Shown here in pieces: positions 15,627 through 22,922 of a stretch of DNA of 60,668 nt. Source of the stretch: Clostridiales bacterium. Its GTDB lineage: Bacteria; Bacillota; Clostridia; Christensenellales; Borkfalkiaceae. The DNA is taken from assembly GCA_015055965.1 (NCBI GenBank), contig SVHG01000014.1, forward strand, positions 1 through 60,668, read 5' to 3'. Below the pieces are notes generated by a model, which was not told the origin of the DNA, made no database searches, and saw only the letters and a list, made by a program, of their open reading frames with translations. Numbering within the stretch: the stretch's first letter is position 1; every line of letters begins with the position of its first letter. Made by a program: the position numbers and the translations under genes.

Positions 15627-16466
15627 ATGAAAGCAACTATGATGACAGAAAAAATGATGTACTCAACTCTTAGGCTAGAGTCAAATGGATTCACTGCAAC
15701 TGGCTTTATTTACAAAACTTCCAATGGAAATTTTGTTGTTATATCTAATAGACATTTTGCAGAGAAAAAAGATTTAGATAAATTAGATTATAGTTTGACA
15801 TCTATAAATGATTGTATTGAATTTAATATTCATTTAAATGACGGATCTAATTACTTATTAAAAGATGTAGTAACTTGGCATTTACACTCAAGTACTGATT
15901 TAGCATTTTTTCAATTAAATCCATTGTTAAATAAACACTCTAAAAATATAGTTCCTAAGAACTATGAGTTTATAGCACTTGATTCATCATTAATTCCAAC
16001 CCAAAAAGACTTAGATAATTTGACTGCTATCGAAAATGTGTTAATGTATGGATATCCAAATGGACAATTTGATGTTGTTAATAATTATCCTCTTATGAGA
16101 TCTGGAATAACTTCATCACATCCATCTGTTGATTATAATGGTGAAAAGAAAGGTCTTGTAGATATACCATGTATTCCTGGTTCTTCTGGATCACCCATTA
16201 TGATAATTAATGAAGGTATTTATTTCCAAAAAGGTAAGGGAAATATTTGCGGTAGTAGAATATATTTTTTAGGAATAGAGCACGCAAGTCCTATGAGATT
16301 TTTAAATAATTTAATTCAAAAAATTCCTAATCCAGTAAAACCAAGCACACATATATATCAAACTATAAATAATATTTATTTAAAGATTGATATGAGTTTA
16401 GGTATATATATTAAATCTTCAGAATTACAAGGATTTTCTGGGGTTTTTAAATCTTTAGGAATATAA
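15627..16466 (+). CDS. Trypsin-like serine peptidase, cytosolic
   Basis: 279 residues without a signal peptide. A full trypsin-fold triad can be traced: His43 in SNRHF, Asp91 in STDLAFF, and Ser187 in PGSSGSP. The order and spacing are normal for the family. The GGAG site is 16 nt from this ATG, longer than usual, so a start at Met5, Met6 or Met10 cannot be excluded. Cytosolic trypsin-like proteases of this kind occur in bacterial defence and toxin modules, where a partner activates them. That role is inference from the islet setting next to the zincin-like and Fic genes. Confidence 0.7.
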   Translation: MKATMMTEKMMYSTLRLESNGFTATGFIYKTSNGNFVVISNRHFAEKKDLDKLDYSLTSINDCIEFNIHLNDGSNYLLKDVVTWHLHSSTDLAFFQLNPLLNKHSKNIVPKNYEFIALDSSLIPTQKDLDNLTAIENVLMYGYPNGQFDVVNNYPLMRSGITSSHPSVDYNGEKKGLVDIPCIPGSSGSPIMIINEGIYFQKGKGNICGSRIYFLGIEHASPMRFLNNLIQKIPNPVKPSTHIYQTINNIYLKIDMSLGIYIKSSELQGFSGVFKSLGI

Positions 16467-16632
16467 GTAGTATAAGTAAAATTTTGAGGTAAATAAAGTT
16501 AGATAATGTATTACACAACTGAAAATGAAAATTATCGTAAATATGGAATAGTTATACTAGAAGCATATGATGAAACTTTAAGAACAACAGTTTATTAAAA
16601 TTCAATCAAGAGTTCAATGAGTGAAGCACATA
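16467..16632. other. Islet end with a possible 30-codon remnant
   Basis: A short frame at 16506-16598 (30 codons, starting MYYTTENENYRKYG) has only a weak ribosome site and looks like a gene fragment. Nothing else is supported before the repeat at 16633. Confidence 0.3.
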
Positions 16633-16717
16633 CTCCGCCAGAAAAAAGGATAGGTAGTCACCTATCCTTTTTTGTTTATTTCTAGAATTATAACCGGGAT
16701 TTAATAAGAAAGAATTT
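16633..16717. repeat. Direct repeat at tRNA-Ser, far copy (with terminator)
   Basis: CTCCGCCA followed by the same 14-bp terminator stem (16642-16655 with 16660-16673) and flank as at 13408-13492. It marks the outer boundary of the Fic/peptidase islet. Confidence 0.8.
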
Positions 16718-16796
16718 ACATAGCAAATTAAAATGGCGCAAATTACCGAAAAATAAAAAATTTTTGAAATAATTTTAAAAAACGGGTGCTTTTGGT

Positions 16797-16825
16797 TTGA
16801 TTTACGTTCTTTATTGTGCTATAAT
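16797..16825 (+). promoter_or_regulatory. Promoter of tRNA-Pro
   Basis: TTGATT, 17-bp spacer, TATAAT, 75 bp before the tRNA. Confidence 0.6.
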
Positions 16826-16900
16826 ATCTAGGCTAACAACGAAACAGCATTGTTTGTTTGCGTTTTTTGGCAGAAACCAATAAAAATATTGTAAAACCGT

Positions 16901-16977
16901 CGGGGTGTAGCGCAGTTTGGTAGCGCGCTTGAATGGGGTTCAAGAGGTCGCAAGTTCGATTCTTGTCACTCCGACCA
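16901..16977 (+). tRNA. tRNA-Pro (anticodon GGG)
   Basis: Acceptor CGGGGTG pairs with CACTCCG (one G-T pair). The anticodon stem CTTGA/TCAAG encloses ATGGGGT, the T-loop is TTCGATT, and CCA is encoded. No 3'-end copies are seen nearby. Confidence 0.95.
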
Positions 16978-16978
16978 G

Positions 16979-17010
16979 AAAAAATCGTATCATCAGATAC
17001 GATTTTTTTT
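16979..17010 (+). terminator. tRNA-Pro terminator
   Basis: AAAAAATCGTATC (16979-16991) pairs with GATACGATTTTTT (16996-17008) around ATCA. Confidence 0.8.
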
Positions 17011-17096
17011 ATCTAACGGCAATAGCGCAAGTAAAGCTTAATTTTTAAACACTCTTTATTTTTTGCGCTTAAAATTATTTTTACAAAGGGGGAATT

Positions 17097-17936
17097 ATGG
17101 ATAAACTGTTAATAGTAGACGGCAACAATCTACTTTTTCAAATGTTTTTTGGCATGCCTTCACGCATTATTAATAAAAACGGCAAGGCTATTCAGGGAAC
17201 GCTTGGCTTCGTTGGCGCGCTTTTAAAGATTATTCACCAAACCAACCCCACCCACGTTGCAGTGCTTTTTGATGGGGACTGCTCTTTAGAACGCAAGCAA
17301 ACCAACGCGGATTACAAGGCGAACAGAATTGATTATTCTTGCGTGCCGGAAGAAGAAAACCCATTTAGCCAAATAGATGACGTATACGCGGCCCTTGATT
17401 ATATGCAAATTAAACACACGGAATCCTGTGGATGTGAAACGGATGATTTAATTGCAGGCTACGCCCTTAACTACGGCAAGCAAATGGAGGTTGTTATTTC
17501 TTCCTTTGATAGCGACTTTTTTCAGCTTATAACCCCAACCGTTAAGGTTTTGCGCTACCGTGGCGATAACACCGTTATTTGCGACGAGCTATTTTTAAAA
17601 AATAAGTTTGATATCACCCCCAACCTTTACGCCGATTTTAAATCACTTACAGGTGATAGCGCAGATAATATTAAGGGAGCAAACAAGGTTGGCCCAAAAA
17701 CAGCTTCTTTGCTTATTAACGAATTTGGCTCTTTGCAAGGTTTAATTGATAACGCAGAGCAAATTAAAAAGCCTGCCTTAAAGCAGTCAATTTGTGAAAG
17801 CAAGGCGCGCTTACTTGATAATTACAAAATAATCAAGTTAAATGCAAACTGTCCCCTTCCCTTTACCCTTGAAGAGTTAAAATACACCCTACCAAACGTT
17901 ACAACACGCGCCGTTTTAAGCGCTATTGGATTATAA
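17097..17936 (+). CDS. 5'-3' exonuclease (Pol I N-terminal domain type)
   Basis: 279 residues covering only the 5'-nuclease part of DNA polymerase I, as in stand-alone YpcP/ExoIX-like enzymes. The acidic metal-binding residues appear in VDGNN (~7-11), FDGD (~58-61), CETDD (~120) and SFDSDFF (~137). The helix-hairpin-helix segment GANKVGPKTA lies at ~197. The family trims RNA primers and flaps on DNA. AAGGGGG precedes the ATG. The next gene starts 31 bp downstream and may be co-transcribed. Confidence 0.85.
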   Translation: MDKLLIVDGNNLLFQMFFGMPSRIINKNGKAIQGTLGFVGALLKIIHQTNPTHVAVLFDGDCSLERKQTNADYKANRIDYSCVPEEENPFSQIDDVYAALDYMQIKHTESCGCETDDLIAGYALNYGKQMEVVISSFDSDFFQLITPTVKVLRYRGDNTVICDELFLKNKFDITPNLYADFKSLTGDSADNIKGANKVGPKTASLLINEFGSLQGLIDNAEQIKKPALKQSICESKARLLDNYKIIKLNANCPLPFTLEELKYTLPNVTTRAVLSAIGL

Positions 17937-17944
17937 AAGTTAGG

Positions 17945-17958
17945 CTATAGGTCGATTA
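17945..17958 (+). repeat. Loop motif without a stem (member B)
   Basis: CTATAGGTCGATTA lies between the exonuclease gene and the next start codon, 9 nt before that ATG, and partly overlaps its likely ribosome site (AGGTG). No flanking inverted arms are visible. It is the only copy between two co-directional plus-strand genes. Confidence 0.5.
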
Positions 17959-17967
17959 GGTGCTATT

Positions 17968-18366
17968 ATGAAGTTATTTAATCTTTTTAAAAAGAAAGAA
18001 AAAGAACCCCAAATTTTAAGCAATAAACAGCTTCTTGATAAGCTTTGGAAGGACTGGGTTAAAAACCAAACCACTTCCCCCTTAACGGAAATTATGACGG
18101 TGGTTAGCAACCTTGGCGCAGGCGGACACGCCTACTATTTTGACCTTTGCGCAGAGGATAAAAGGTACATGGAAGCGCTTAACGTAGCCATTTTTTACTT
18201 ACCAAATATTATTTTAGATAACATGGTTTTAGCCCGCCGTGAATACAATTCCACACCTAAGGAAGCGCGTGGCGAAAACTTTTTAGAAAACTACGATAAG
18301 GTGTTTTACGATAACGAAGAGTTATTAGACGATTTAATTTTAAAAATTGCAAAAGGACATATATAA
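17968..18366 (+). CDS. Uncharacterised 132-residue protein
   Basis: Starts with a basic amphipathic stretch (MKLFNLFKKKEKE) and is otherwise soluble and mostly helical. The segments VSNLGAGGHAYYFD (~46-59) and the acidic end FYDNEELLDDLIL faintly resemble DMP19/DUF4375 proteins, where an N-N-G-G-F-x-x-[FY] segment and a similar C-terminal helix occur, but I would not assign the family. The ribosome site is weak (AGGTG). Probable operon with the exonuclease. Confidence 0.5.
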   Translation: MKLFNLFKKKEKEPQILSNKQLLDKLWKDWVKNQTTSPLTEIMTVVSNLGAGGHAYYFDLCAEDKRYMEALNVAIFYLPNIILDNMVLARREYNSTPKEARGENFLENYDKVFYDNEELLDDLILKIAKGHI

Positions 18367-18383
18367 AATTCTTAATTTAAGGT

Positions 18384-18425
18384 AAAAAAACAGCTTGGTA
18401 AATTAACTTACCAAGCTGTTTTTTT
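18384..18425 (+). terminator. Strong terminator after the 132-residue protein gene
   Basis: AAAAAAACAGCTTGGTAA pairs with TTACCAAGCTGTTTTTTT around a 5-nt loop. Confidence 0.8.
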
Positions 18426-18450
18426 ATTGATTTTTAATTAAAAAGCCCTT

Positions 18451-18464
18451 CTATAGGTCGATTA
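18451..18464. repeat. Loop motif, member C
   Basis: CTATAGGTCGATTA between convergent genes, with A-rich sequence before it but no clear matching arm after it. It may be a decayed hairpin, with the function taken over by the terminator at 18384. Confidence 0.45.
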
Positions 18465-18528
18465 TCGCATATTTTGTTATTGTAAAATTTTTTATATACA
18501 AAGTATTTATCTTATTGTAAATAAGGTT

Positions 18529-18660
18529 TAGATGCGAGCAAGACGAGGCGTTTTAGCTTTGACCGCAGGGAGCGACCTTGTTGGTCGCAGGTCATCCAAC
18601 GAAGTTGGTGCAATTCTATAATAAAAACTAAAAGAACAAAGTATTGCGAAGTATATAAGG
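18529..18660. repeat. Intergenic structured repeat, copy 2
   Basis: Begins TAGATGC, contains TTGACCGCAGGGAG followed by the hairpin GCGACC/GGTCGC, and ends GCGAAGTATATAAGG (18646-18660) directly before the stop of the flavin-reductase-like gene. The plan and both ends match 121-230. No open frame is present. Confidence 0.5.
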
Positions 18661-18661
18661 C

Positions 18662-19573
18662 TTATTTTTTCTCTTTACGGCGCTTATCATTTATAATATC
18701 CAACGCCTTCTCATCAATTAAAGAAATACCTTCTTCTTTAGCAATTTCTACCATTTGAGTTAGAGCAGCTTTTAAGAAAACTCTTGGAATTTTGGTAAGC
18801 TTAGCGCAAGCTTCTTCCGTAAACTTAACGGTAGGATCAATTCTTTCTGCAGCATAAATAACGGACTTAACGTCGCCGTTATCTTTAGCGGGAATTTTTT
18901 CTGAAATGGGGCGAGAATGCTTAATATACCAGAAGTTGGTGCTATCCCTATAACCGTAATCAACGGGAACTCTTGGGAAGTTACTGCTTTTAACGCCGTG
19001 AACGATAGAATCGTGATATTTATCTTGCATTAAAATTCTATCTATTTTTAAAATAAAGTGAGCGCCAAACTTACTGGTAATACCGTTAAAGCTTCTGTAA
19101 GGAGGCTCGTAGCCCTCTAATAGCCCGGGCTTATCGTTAAAAGCATCTTCTAGACTATCATCCCAAGTGCATTCAAACACTTGAAAGCTTTCTTCTACTA
19201 TTTGCGGTCTATCCTCACCAAGAGAGCTATCACCCAAGGTAAATAGGCAATTTTTCATCTTTTGCTCGGTGGTTTCACCGGGGAAGCCCAAACGAACTGC
19301 TTCTTTAAAATATTTTCTGTTATCCGGAATAAAGTTAAGCGCGCATTTTTTAGTTCTTAAAATATTTTGCGCGGTGTTAGAGCTGTTTCTACATTCTAAA
19401 ATCATGGCATAGTAATCCTTACCTGCAATATAGTAAGGGAAGCAAAGTGAATATGCGCCAAGGTTGGTTTGACCGCTTTCGCTAACCGTACTAATTAAAA
19501 TAGTGGGCATTGGATAAAATGCAGACGTTTGATAAAAATTATCAACTATTCTTAGTTCTTTTAATTTACTCAT
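18662..19573 (-). CDS. Flavin reductase-like protein with a PCP_red-like C-terminal helix bundle
   Basis: 303 residues. Residues ~10-215 resemble the FMN-binding split barrel of flavin reductases: FYPMPTILISTV near the N-terminus, an S-x-x-NTAxNI segment at ~63-70, and a conserved-looking LxFxG-type turn. Residues ~245-298 follow the PCP_red pattern known from the C-terminus of protochlorophyllide/chlorophyllide reductase B subunits: FTEEA-x-x-x-L-x-x-IP-x-x-[FV] then E-x-A-x-x-x-G. That tail fused to a split barrel would be unusual. Substrate unknown; it is transcribed alone. The 19574-19848 gap is AT-rich; it probably holds this gene's promoter (a TATAAT on the minus strand lies near 19660). 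Confidence 0.65.
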   Translation of the reverse strand: MSKLKELRIVDNFYQTSAFYPMPTILISTVSESGQTNLGAYSLCFPYYIAGKDYYAMILECRNSSNTAQNILRTKKCALNFIPDNRKYFKEAVRLGFPGETTEQKMKNCLFTLGDSSLGEDRPQIVEESFQVFECTWDDSLEDAFNDKPGLLEGYEPPYRSFNGITSKFGAHFILKIDRILMQDKYHDSIVHGVKSSNFPRVPVDYGYRDSTNFWYIKHSRPISEKIPAKDNGDVKSVIYAAERIDPTVKFTEEACAKLTKIPRVFLKAALTQMVEIAKEEGISLIDEKALDIINDKRRKEKK

Positions 19574-19848
19574 AATAATCTCCTTTTACGTGTTTACAAG
19601 CAGTCTTGATTTTTTAAAAGCAAATCCTTTAACCGCCACAACTTTTTATCTAATACATTATAACACTTATTTATTATTTTTGCACGGTTTTTTGCAATTT
19701 TTTTGCTTTTTTAGTAGCTATTATTGCATTTGCCTATTTTATTCAATAAAAACCCGATTATTGCCTAATACAAATAATAAAAAGCAGTTAATAAATTCAA
19801 TATCTAAAAAGTTTTTAATCTCCGTAAACTTATTCGCTATATCAACCG

Positions 19849-19877
19849 TTGACTTTTTAATATTTTTGTGTTATACT
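19849..19877 (+). promoter_or_regulatory. Promoter of the csoR-copA operon
   Basis: TTGACT, 17-bp spacer, TATACT: a near-consensus sigma-A promoter that ends 1 bp before the CsoR-type operator. Confidence 0.8.
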
Positions 19878-19878
19878 A

Positions 19879-19897
19879 TATACCCCTGTGGGGTATA
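19879..19897 (+). promoter_or_regulatory. CsoR-type operator
   Basis: TATACCCCTGTGGGGTATA is a perfect palindrome apart from its centre and matches the known CsoR site pattern (ATACCCC-n-GGGGTAT). It covers the expected transcription start, so CsoR bound here would block initiation until Cu(I) releases it. Confidence 0.85.
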
Positions 19898-19922
19898 ATA
19901 AACCTATATTGAAGAGGTATTT

Positions 19923-20240
19923 ATGAATAATGAAAACACAAAATGCGCTTGCTGTTTAAACGAAAACAAGCTTACTGCAAGAGCTCCGGAAGAAATTAAA
20001 CCGTTAGAAAACCGAATTAATAGAATTATAGGTCAGCTTAACGGCGTTAAAAGTATGATTGCGGAAAACCGCTACTGCGCAGACGTGCTAATTCAGCTTT
20101 CTGCAATTTCTAACGCGGTAAAAGTGCTTTCTTCAATCGTTATGAAGGACCATCTTACCGGTTGCGTTACACAAAAGGTAAAGCAAGGTGATGAGCAAAT
20201 AATGCAGGAGGTAGTTGATCTTTTTAAAAGATTTAGTTAA
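19923..20240 (+). CDS. csoR: Copper-sensing repressor CsoR
   Basis: 105 residues of the CsoR/RcnR all-helical family (DUF156). The Cu(I)-binding set C-H-C is present as Cys52, His77 and Cys81. The DNA-contact region N-R-I-x-R-I-I-G-Q-L-x-G is at 30-41. An extra CACC cluster at 8-11 in the N-terminal tail is not part of the usual fold and might bind metal. It sits behind its own operator and 5 bp before copA, so it should repress its own operon and release on Cu(I) binding. Confidence 0.9.
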   Translation: MNNENTKCACCLNENKLTARAPEEIKPLENRINRIIGQLNGVKSMIAENRYCADVLIQLSAISNAVKVLSSIVMKDHLTGCVTQKVKQGDEQIMQEVVDLFKRFS

Positions 20241-20245
20241 CTATT

Positions 20246-22786
20246 ATGAAAAAGACCTTTAAAGTTGCGGGAATGACCTGCTCTGCTTGCCAAGCCCACG
20301 TGGAAAAGGCGCTACGTGGCGTTAACGGGGTAAAAAATGCAAGCGTTAATCTTTTAAAAAATACCGCGGTTATTGAATATGACGAAAAAATATGCCAAGA
20401 AAGCGCTTTGTTAGACGCAGTTAAAAAAGCGGGCTACGCGCTACTGCCTTTAACGGGCGAAAATACAAAACAAAAGGATAAGGATTTGCAAAAGCTTATT
20501 GCATCAATAATTCTTTTACTGGCGTTAATGTATTTTTCAATGGGCAATATGATGTGGGGCTTCCCCGCGCCTTCTATTTTTGACCATGCAAAAAGCCCGG
20601 TTGGATTTGCGCTTTTACAACTCATACTAACCATACCCGTTTTGGTTATTTACAGAAGATTTTTCATTTCGGGCTACAAAAAGCTCTTTAACAAAGCGCC
20701 GAATATGGATACGCTAATTGCAATAGGCGCAACCGCTTCTATGCTATACGGATTATTTGCCTTGGGTATGATTATTTACGGTCAAGTAATTTTAAACAAC
20801 GGCTTGGCTATAAACGACCTAACGTTAACGGCTAAAGGGGAAGAAATAATTAAATCCTACTGCCATAATTTATACTTTGAAAGCGCTAGTATGATTTTAA
20901 CCTTGGTTAGTCTTGGTAAATATTTAGAGGGGCTTTCTAAAAAGAAAACCACCCGTGCAATAGAGCAGCTGATGAAGCTTTCGCCTGAAACGGCGAACGT
21001 TTTAGTGGAAAATAAAATAGTAAACCTACCTATTGCGGAAGTAAAAATAAAAGACGTTATTATTGTTAAAAAAGGGGAAGTAATTCCCGTTGACGGTAAG
21101 ATTTTAAAGGGTACGGGGGCGATAAATCAAGCCAACGTTACCGGCGAAAGTATGCCAATAGCGAAAACCGTTAACGACGAGGTTTACTGTTCAACCATAT
21201 TAGAAAGCGGATATTTAGAGATTGAAGCGCTAAAGGTTGGAAATGACACCACCATTGCAAAGGTTGCAAAGCTGGTGGATGAAGCTTCTAATTCTAAAGC
21301 CCCCATTTCTAGACTTGCAGATAAAATTTCCGGAATATTCGTTCCCGTAATTTTAGCAATTGCAGTAGTTACCTTTATAGCAAACCTTATAGCAAGTAAT
21401 TCCTTAGAGCTTTCTTTAAACTTTGCAATTTCAGTAGTGGTTATAGCCTGCCCCTGCGCGCTTGGCCTTGCAACCCCAGTTGCCATTATGGTTGGAACGG
21501 GTAAAGGAGCGCAAAAAGGCATTTTAATTAAAAACGCAGAGATTTTGGAAAATGCTCATAAAATAACTACCGTGGTATTTGATAAAACGGGAACTTTAAC
21601 GGTTGGCGCGCCCACCGTAACTGATTTTGTAACCTTTAATAATAATGAAGATATTCTTTCTGCTATATATTCAATAGAAAGCATGTCTGAGCATCCGTTA
21701 GCAAAAAGCATTTGCGAATACGCAAAAAATAAGAGCGCTACGCTATTAACCGTTGAAGGCTTTACCGCCGTGGACGGTATGGGCTTAAAGGGCTTTATAA
21801 AGGGAAACGAATATCTTATTGGTAATATCAAAAACACACCGCATAAAGAAAATAAGCAAATAGAAGAACGCTACGTTAAGCTTGCTTTGGAGGGCAAAAC
21901 TCCACTTGTAATAGCGGTTAACGGTGTTATAGAGGTACTTATTGCTTTAAAGGATACCGTTAAACCACAAGCCAAAGATACCGTAAAAGAGCTTTTAAAA
22001 AGAAATATTAACGTGGTTATGCTAACCGGCGATAATAAGGCAACTGCAAGCGTAATTGCTAATGAGCTGGGTATTACTCAGGTTATTTCAGAGGTACTAC
22101 CTGCAGACAAACAGCAAATCATTAAAGAGCTAAAGGCAAATGATGAAAGGCAGTTTATAGCAATGGTTGGCGACGGTGTTAACGACGCACCCGCGCTAAC
22201 GCAGGCAGATTTAGGAATAGCTATGGGAAGCGGAAGCGAAATAGCAACCGAGTCCGGCGATATAGTTTTACTTGGTAATTCTTTAAGTGGAATAATAAAC
22301 GCGTTAGATCTTTCTAAACGAGTTTTAAGAACGATAAAATTAGGTTTATTTTGGGCGTTCTTTTACAACCTTATTTGCGTTGTAATAGCAAGCGGTATTT
22401 TTTACTATATAAACGGCTTAAAAATCAACCCCATGATTGGTTCTGTTGCAATGAGCCTTTCAAGTGTTTCCGTAGTTCTAAACGCGCTTACTATTAATCT
22501 TTTAAAATTTAAAAAGGACGGTAGCGAGGCTTGCGATTTAACAAGCTGTAACGAAGAAAAAATTAAGGAGGAAGAAGCTATGAAAGAATATACTTTAAAG
22601 GTAGAAGGCATGATGTGTATGCGTTGCGTTGCTCACGTAGAAAAAGCGTGCTTAAGCGTTAACGGCGTTTCAAGCGCAAAGGCAGACTTAGATAACGCAT
22701 GCGTTACCTTTACTTGCGAAAACGAGGATTGCGTAAATCTAGTTAAGCAAGCTATTAAAGAAGCTGATTACGTAATCGTTGAATAA
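20246..22786 (+). CDS. copA: Cu(I)-exporting P1B-type ATPase with N- and C-terminal HMA domains
   Basis: 846 residues. An N-terminal heavy-metal domain carries GMTCSAC (9-15). Eight membrane segments follow, with CPC in the metal-path helix (VIACPCALGLATP), TGES in the actuator domain, DKTGT as phosphorylation site, SEHPLA in the nucleotide domain and GDGVNDAPAL as hinge. After the last membrane helices, a linker with CNEEK leads to a second HMA domain (from residue 779, MxCxxC as MMCMRC). Most CopA proteins have HMA domains only at the N-terminus. It pumps Cu(I) out of the cytosol. An internal ribosome site before codon 779 may also yield the last domain alone. Confidence 0.92.
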   Translation: MKKTFKVAGMTCSACQAHVEKALRGVNGVKNASVNLLKNTAVIEYDEKICQESALLDAVKKAGYALLPLTGENTKQKDKDLQKLIASIILLLALMYFSMGNMMWGFPAPSIFDHAKSPVGFALLQLILTIPVLVIYRRFFISGYKKLFNKAPNMDTLIAIGATASMLYGLFALGMIIYGQVILNNGLAINDLTLTAKGEEIIKSYCHNLYFESASMILTLVSLGKYLEGLSKKKTTRAIEQLMKLSPETANVLVENKIVNLPIAEVKIKDVIIVKKGEVIPVDGKILKGTGAINQANVTGESMPIAKTVNDEVYCSTILESGYLEIEALKVGNDTTIAKVAKLVDEASNSKAPISRLADKISGIFVPVILAIAVVTFIANLIASNSLELSLNFAISVVVIACPCALGLATPVAIMVGTGKGAQKGILIKNAEILENAHKITTVVFDKTGTLTVGAPTVTDFVTFNNNEDILSAIYSIESMSEHPLAKSICEYAKNKSATLLTVEGFTAVDGMGLKGFIKGNEYLIGNIKNTPHKENKQIEERYVKLALEGKTPLVIAVNGVIEVLIALKDTVKPQAKDTVKELLKRNINVVMLTGDNKATASVIANELGITQVISEVLPADKQQIIKELKANDERQFIAMVGDGVNDAPALTQADLGIAMGSGSEIATESGDIVLLGNSLSGIINALDLSKRVLRTIKLGLFWAFFYNLICVVIASGIFYYINGLKINPMIGSVAMSLSSVSVVLNALTINLLKFKKDGSEACDLTSCNEEKIKEEEAMKEYTLKVEGMMCMRCVAHVEKACLSVNGVSSAKADLDNACVTFTCENEDCVNLVKQAIKEADYVIVE
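22580..22786 (+). CDS. Possible internally started CopZ-like copper chaperone
   Basis: In frame within copA, AAGGAGG (22565-22571) lies 8 nt before ATG 22580, an ideal ribosome site in the middle of a coding sequence. The product would be 68 residues: MKEYTLKVEGMMCMRC..., a complete HMA fold of CopZ length with the MxCxxC copper site. No separate copZ gene is seen in this operon. This could be either a relic of a copA-copZ gene fusion or a true second product; I favour the latter as inference. Confidence 0.45.
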   Translation: MKEYTLKVEGMMCMRCVAHVEKACLSVNGVSSAKADLDNACVTFTCENEDCVNLVKQAIKEADYVIVE

Positions 22787-22842
22787 TTTTACTAACGCTA
22801 GCGTTTTTTTCTAGCCAAGCTATTAAAACTTAAAGCACTTAA

Positions 22843-22876
22843 AAAGGGCGGTTAACTTTACTGTTAACTGCCCTTT
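22843..22876 (+). terminator. Terminator of the csoR-copA operon
   Basis: AAAGGGC plus GTTAAC (22843-22856) pairs with GTTAAC plus GCCCTTT (22863-22876). A shorter AACGCTAGCGTT palindrome with a T-run lies just before it at ~22796. Confidence 0.7.
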
Positions 22877-22890
22877 ATTTTATTAAAATA

Positions 22891-22921
22891 TGCCGTTAAT
22901 CGACCTATAGCGTGGCTTTTT
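22891..22921. terminator. Conserved-loop hairpin, member D
   Basis: TGCCG at the left and GTGGC at the right form a short stem (with a bulge), followed by a T-run. The loop on the minus strand reads CTATAGGTCGATTAA. Between convergent copA and birA. Confidence 0.5.
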
Positions 22922-22922
22922 G

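Noticed and set aside
13416-16632. Prophage at tRNA-Ser
   Set aside because: No integrase, structural, lysis or replication genes; only three cargo genes and fragments.
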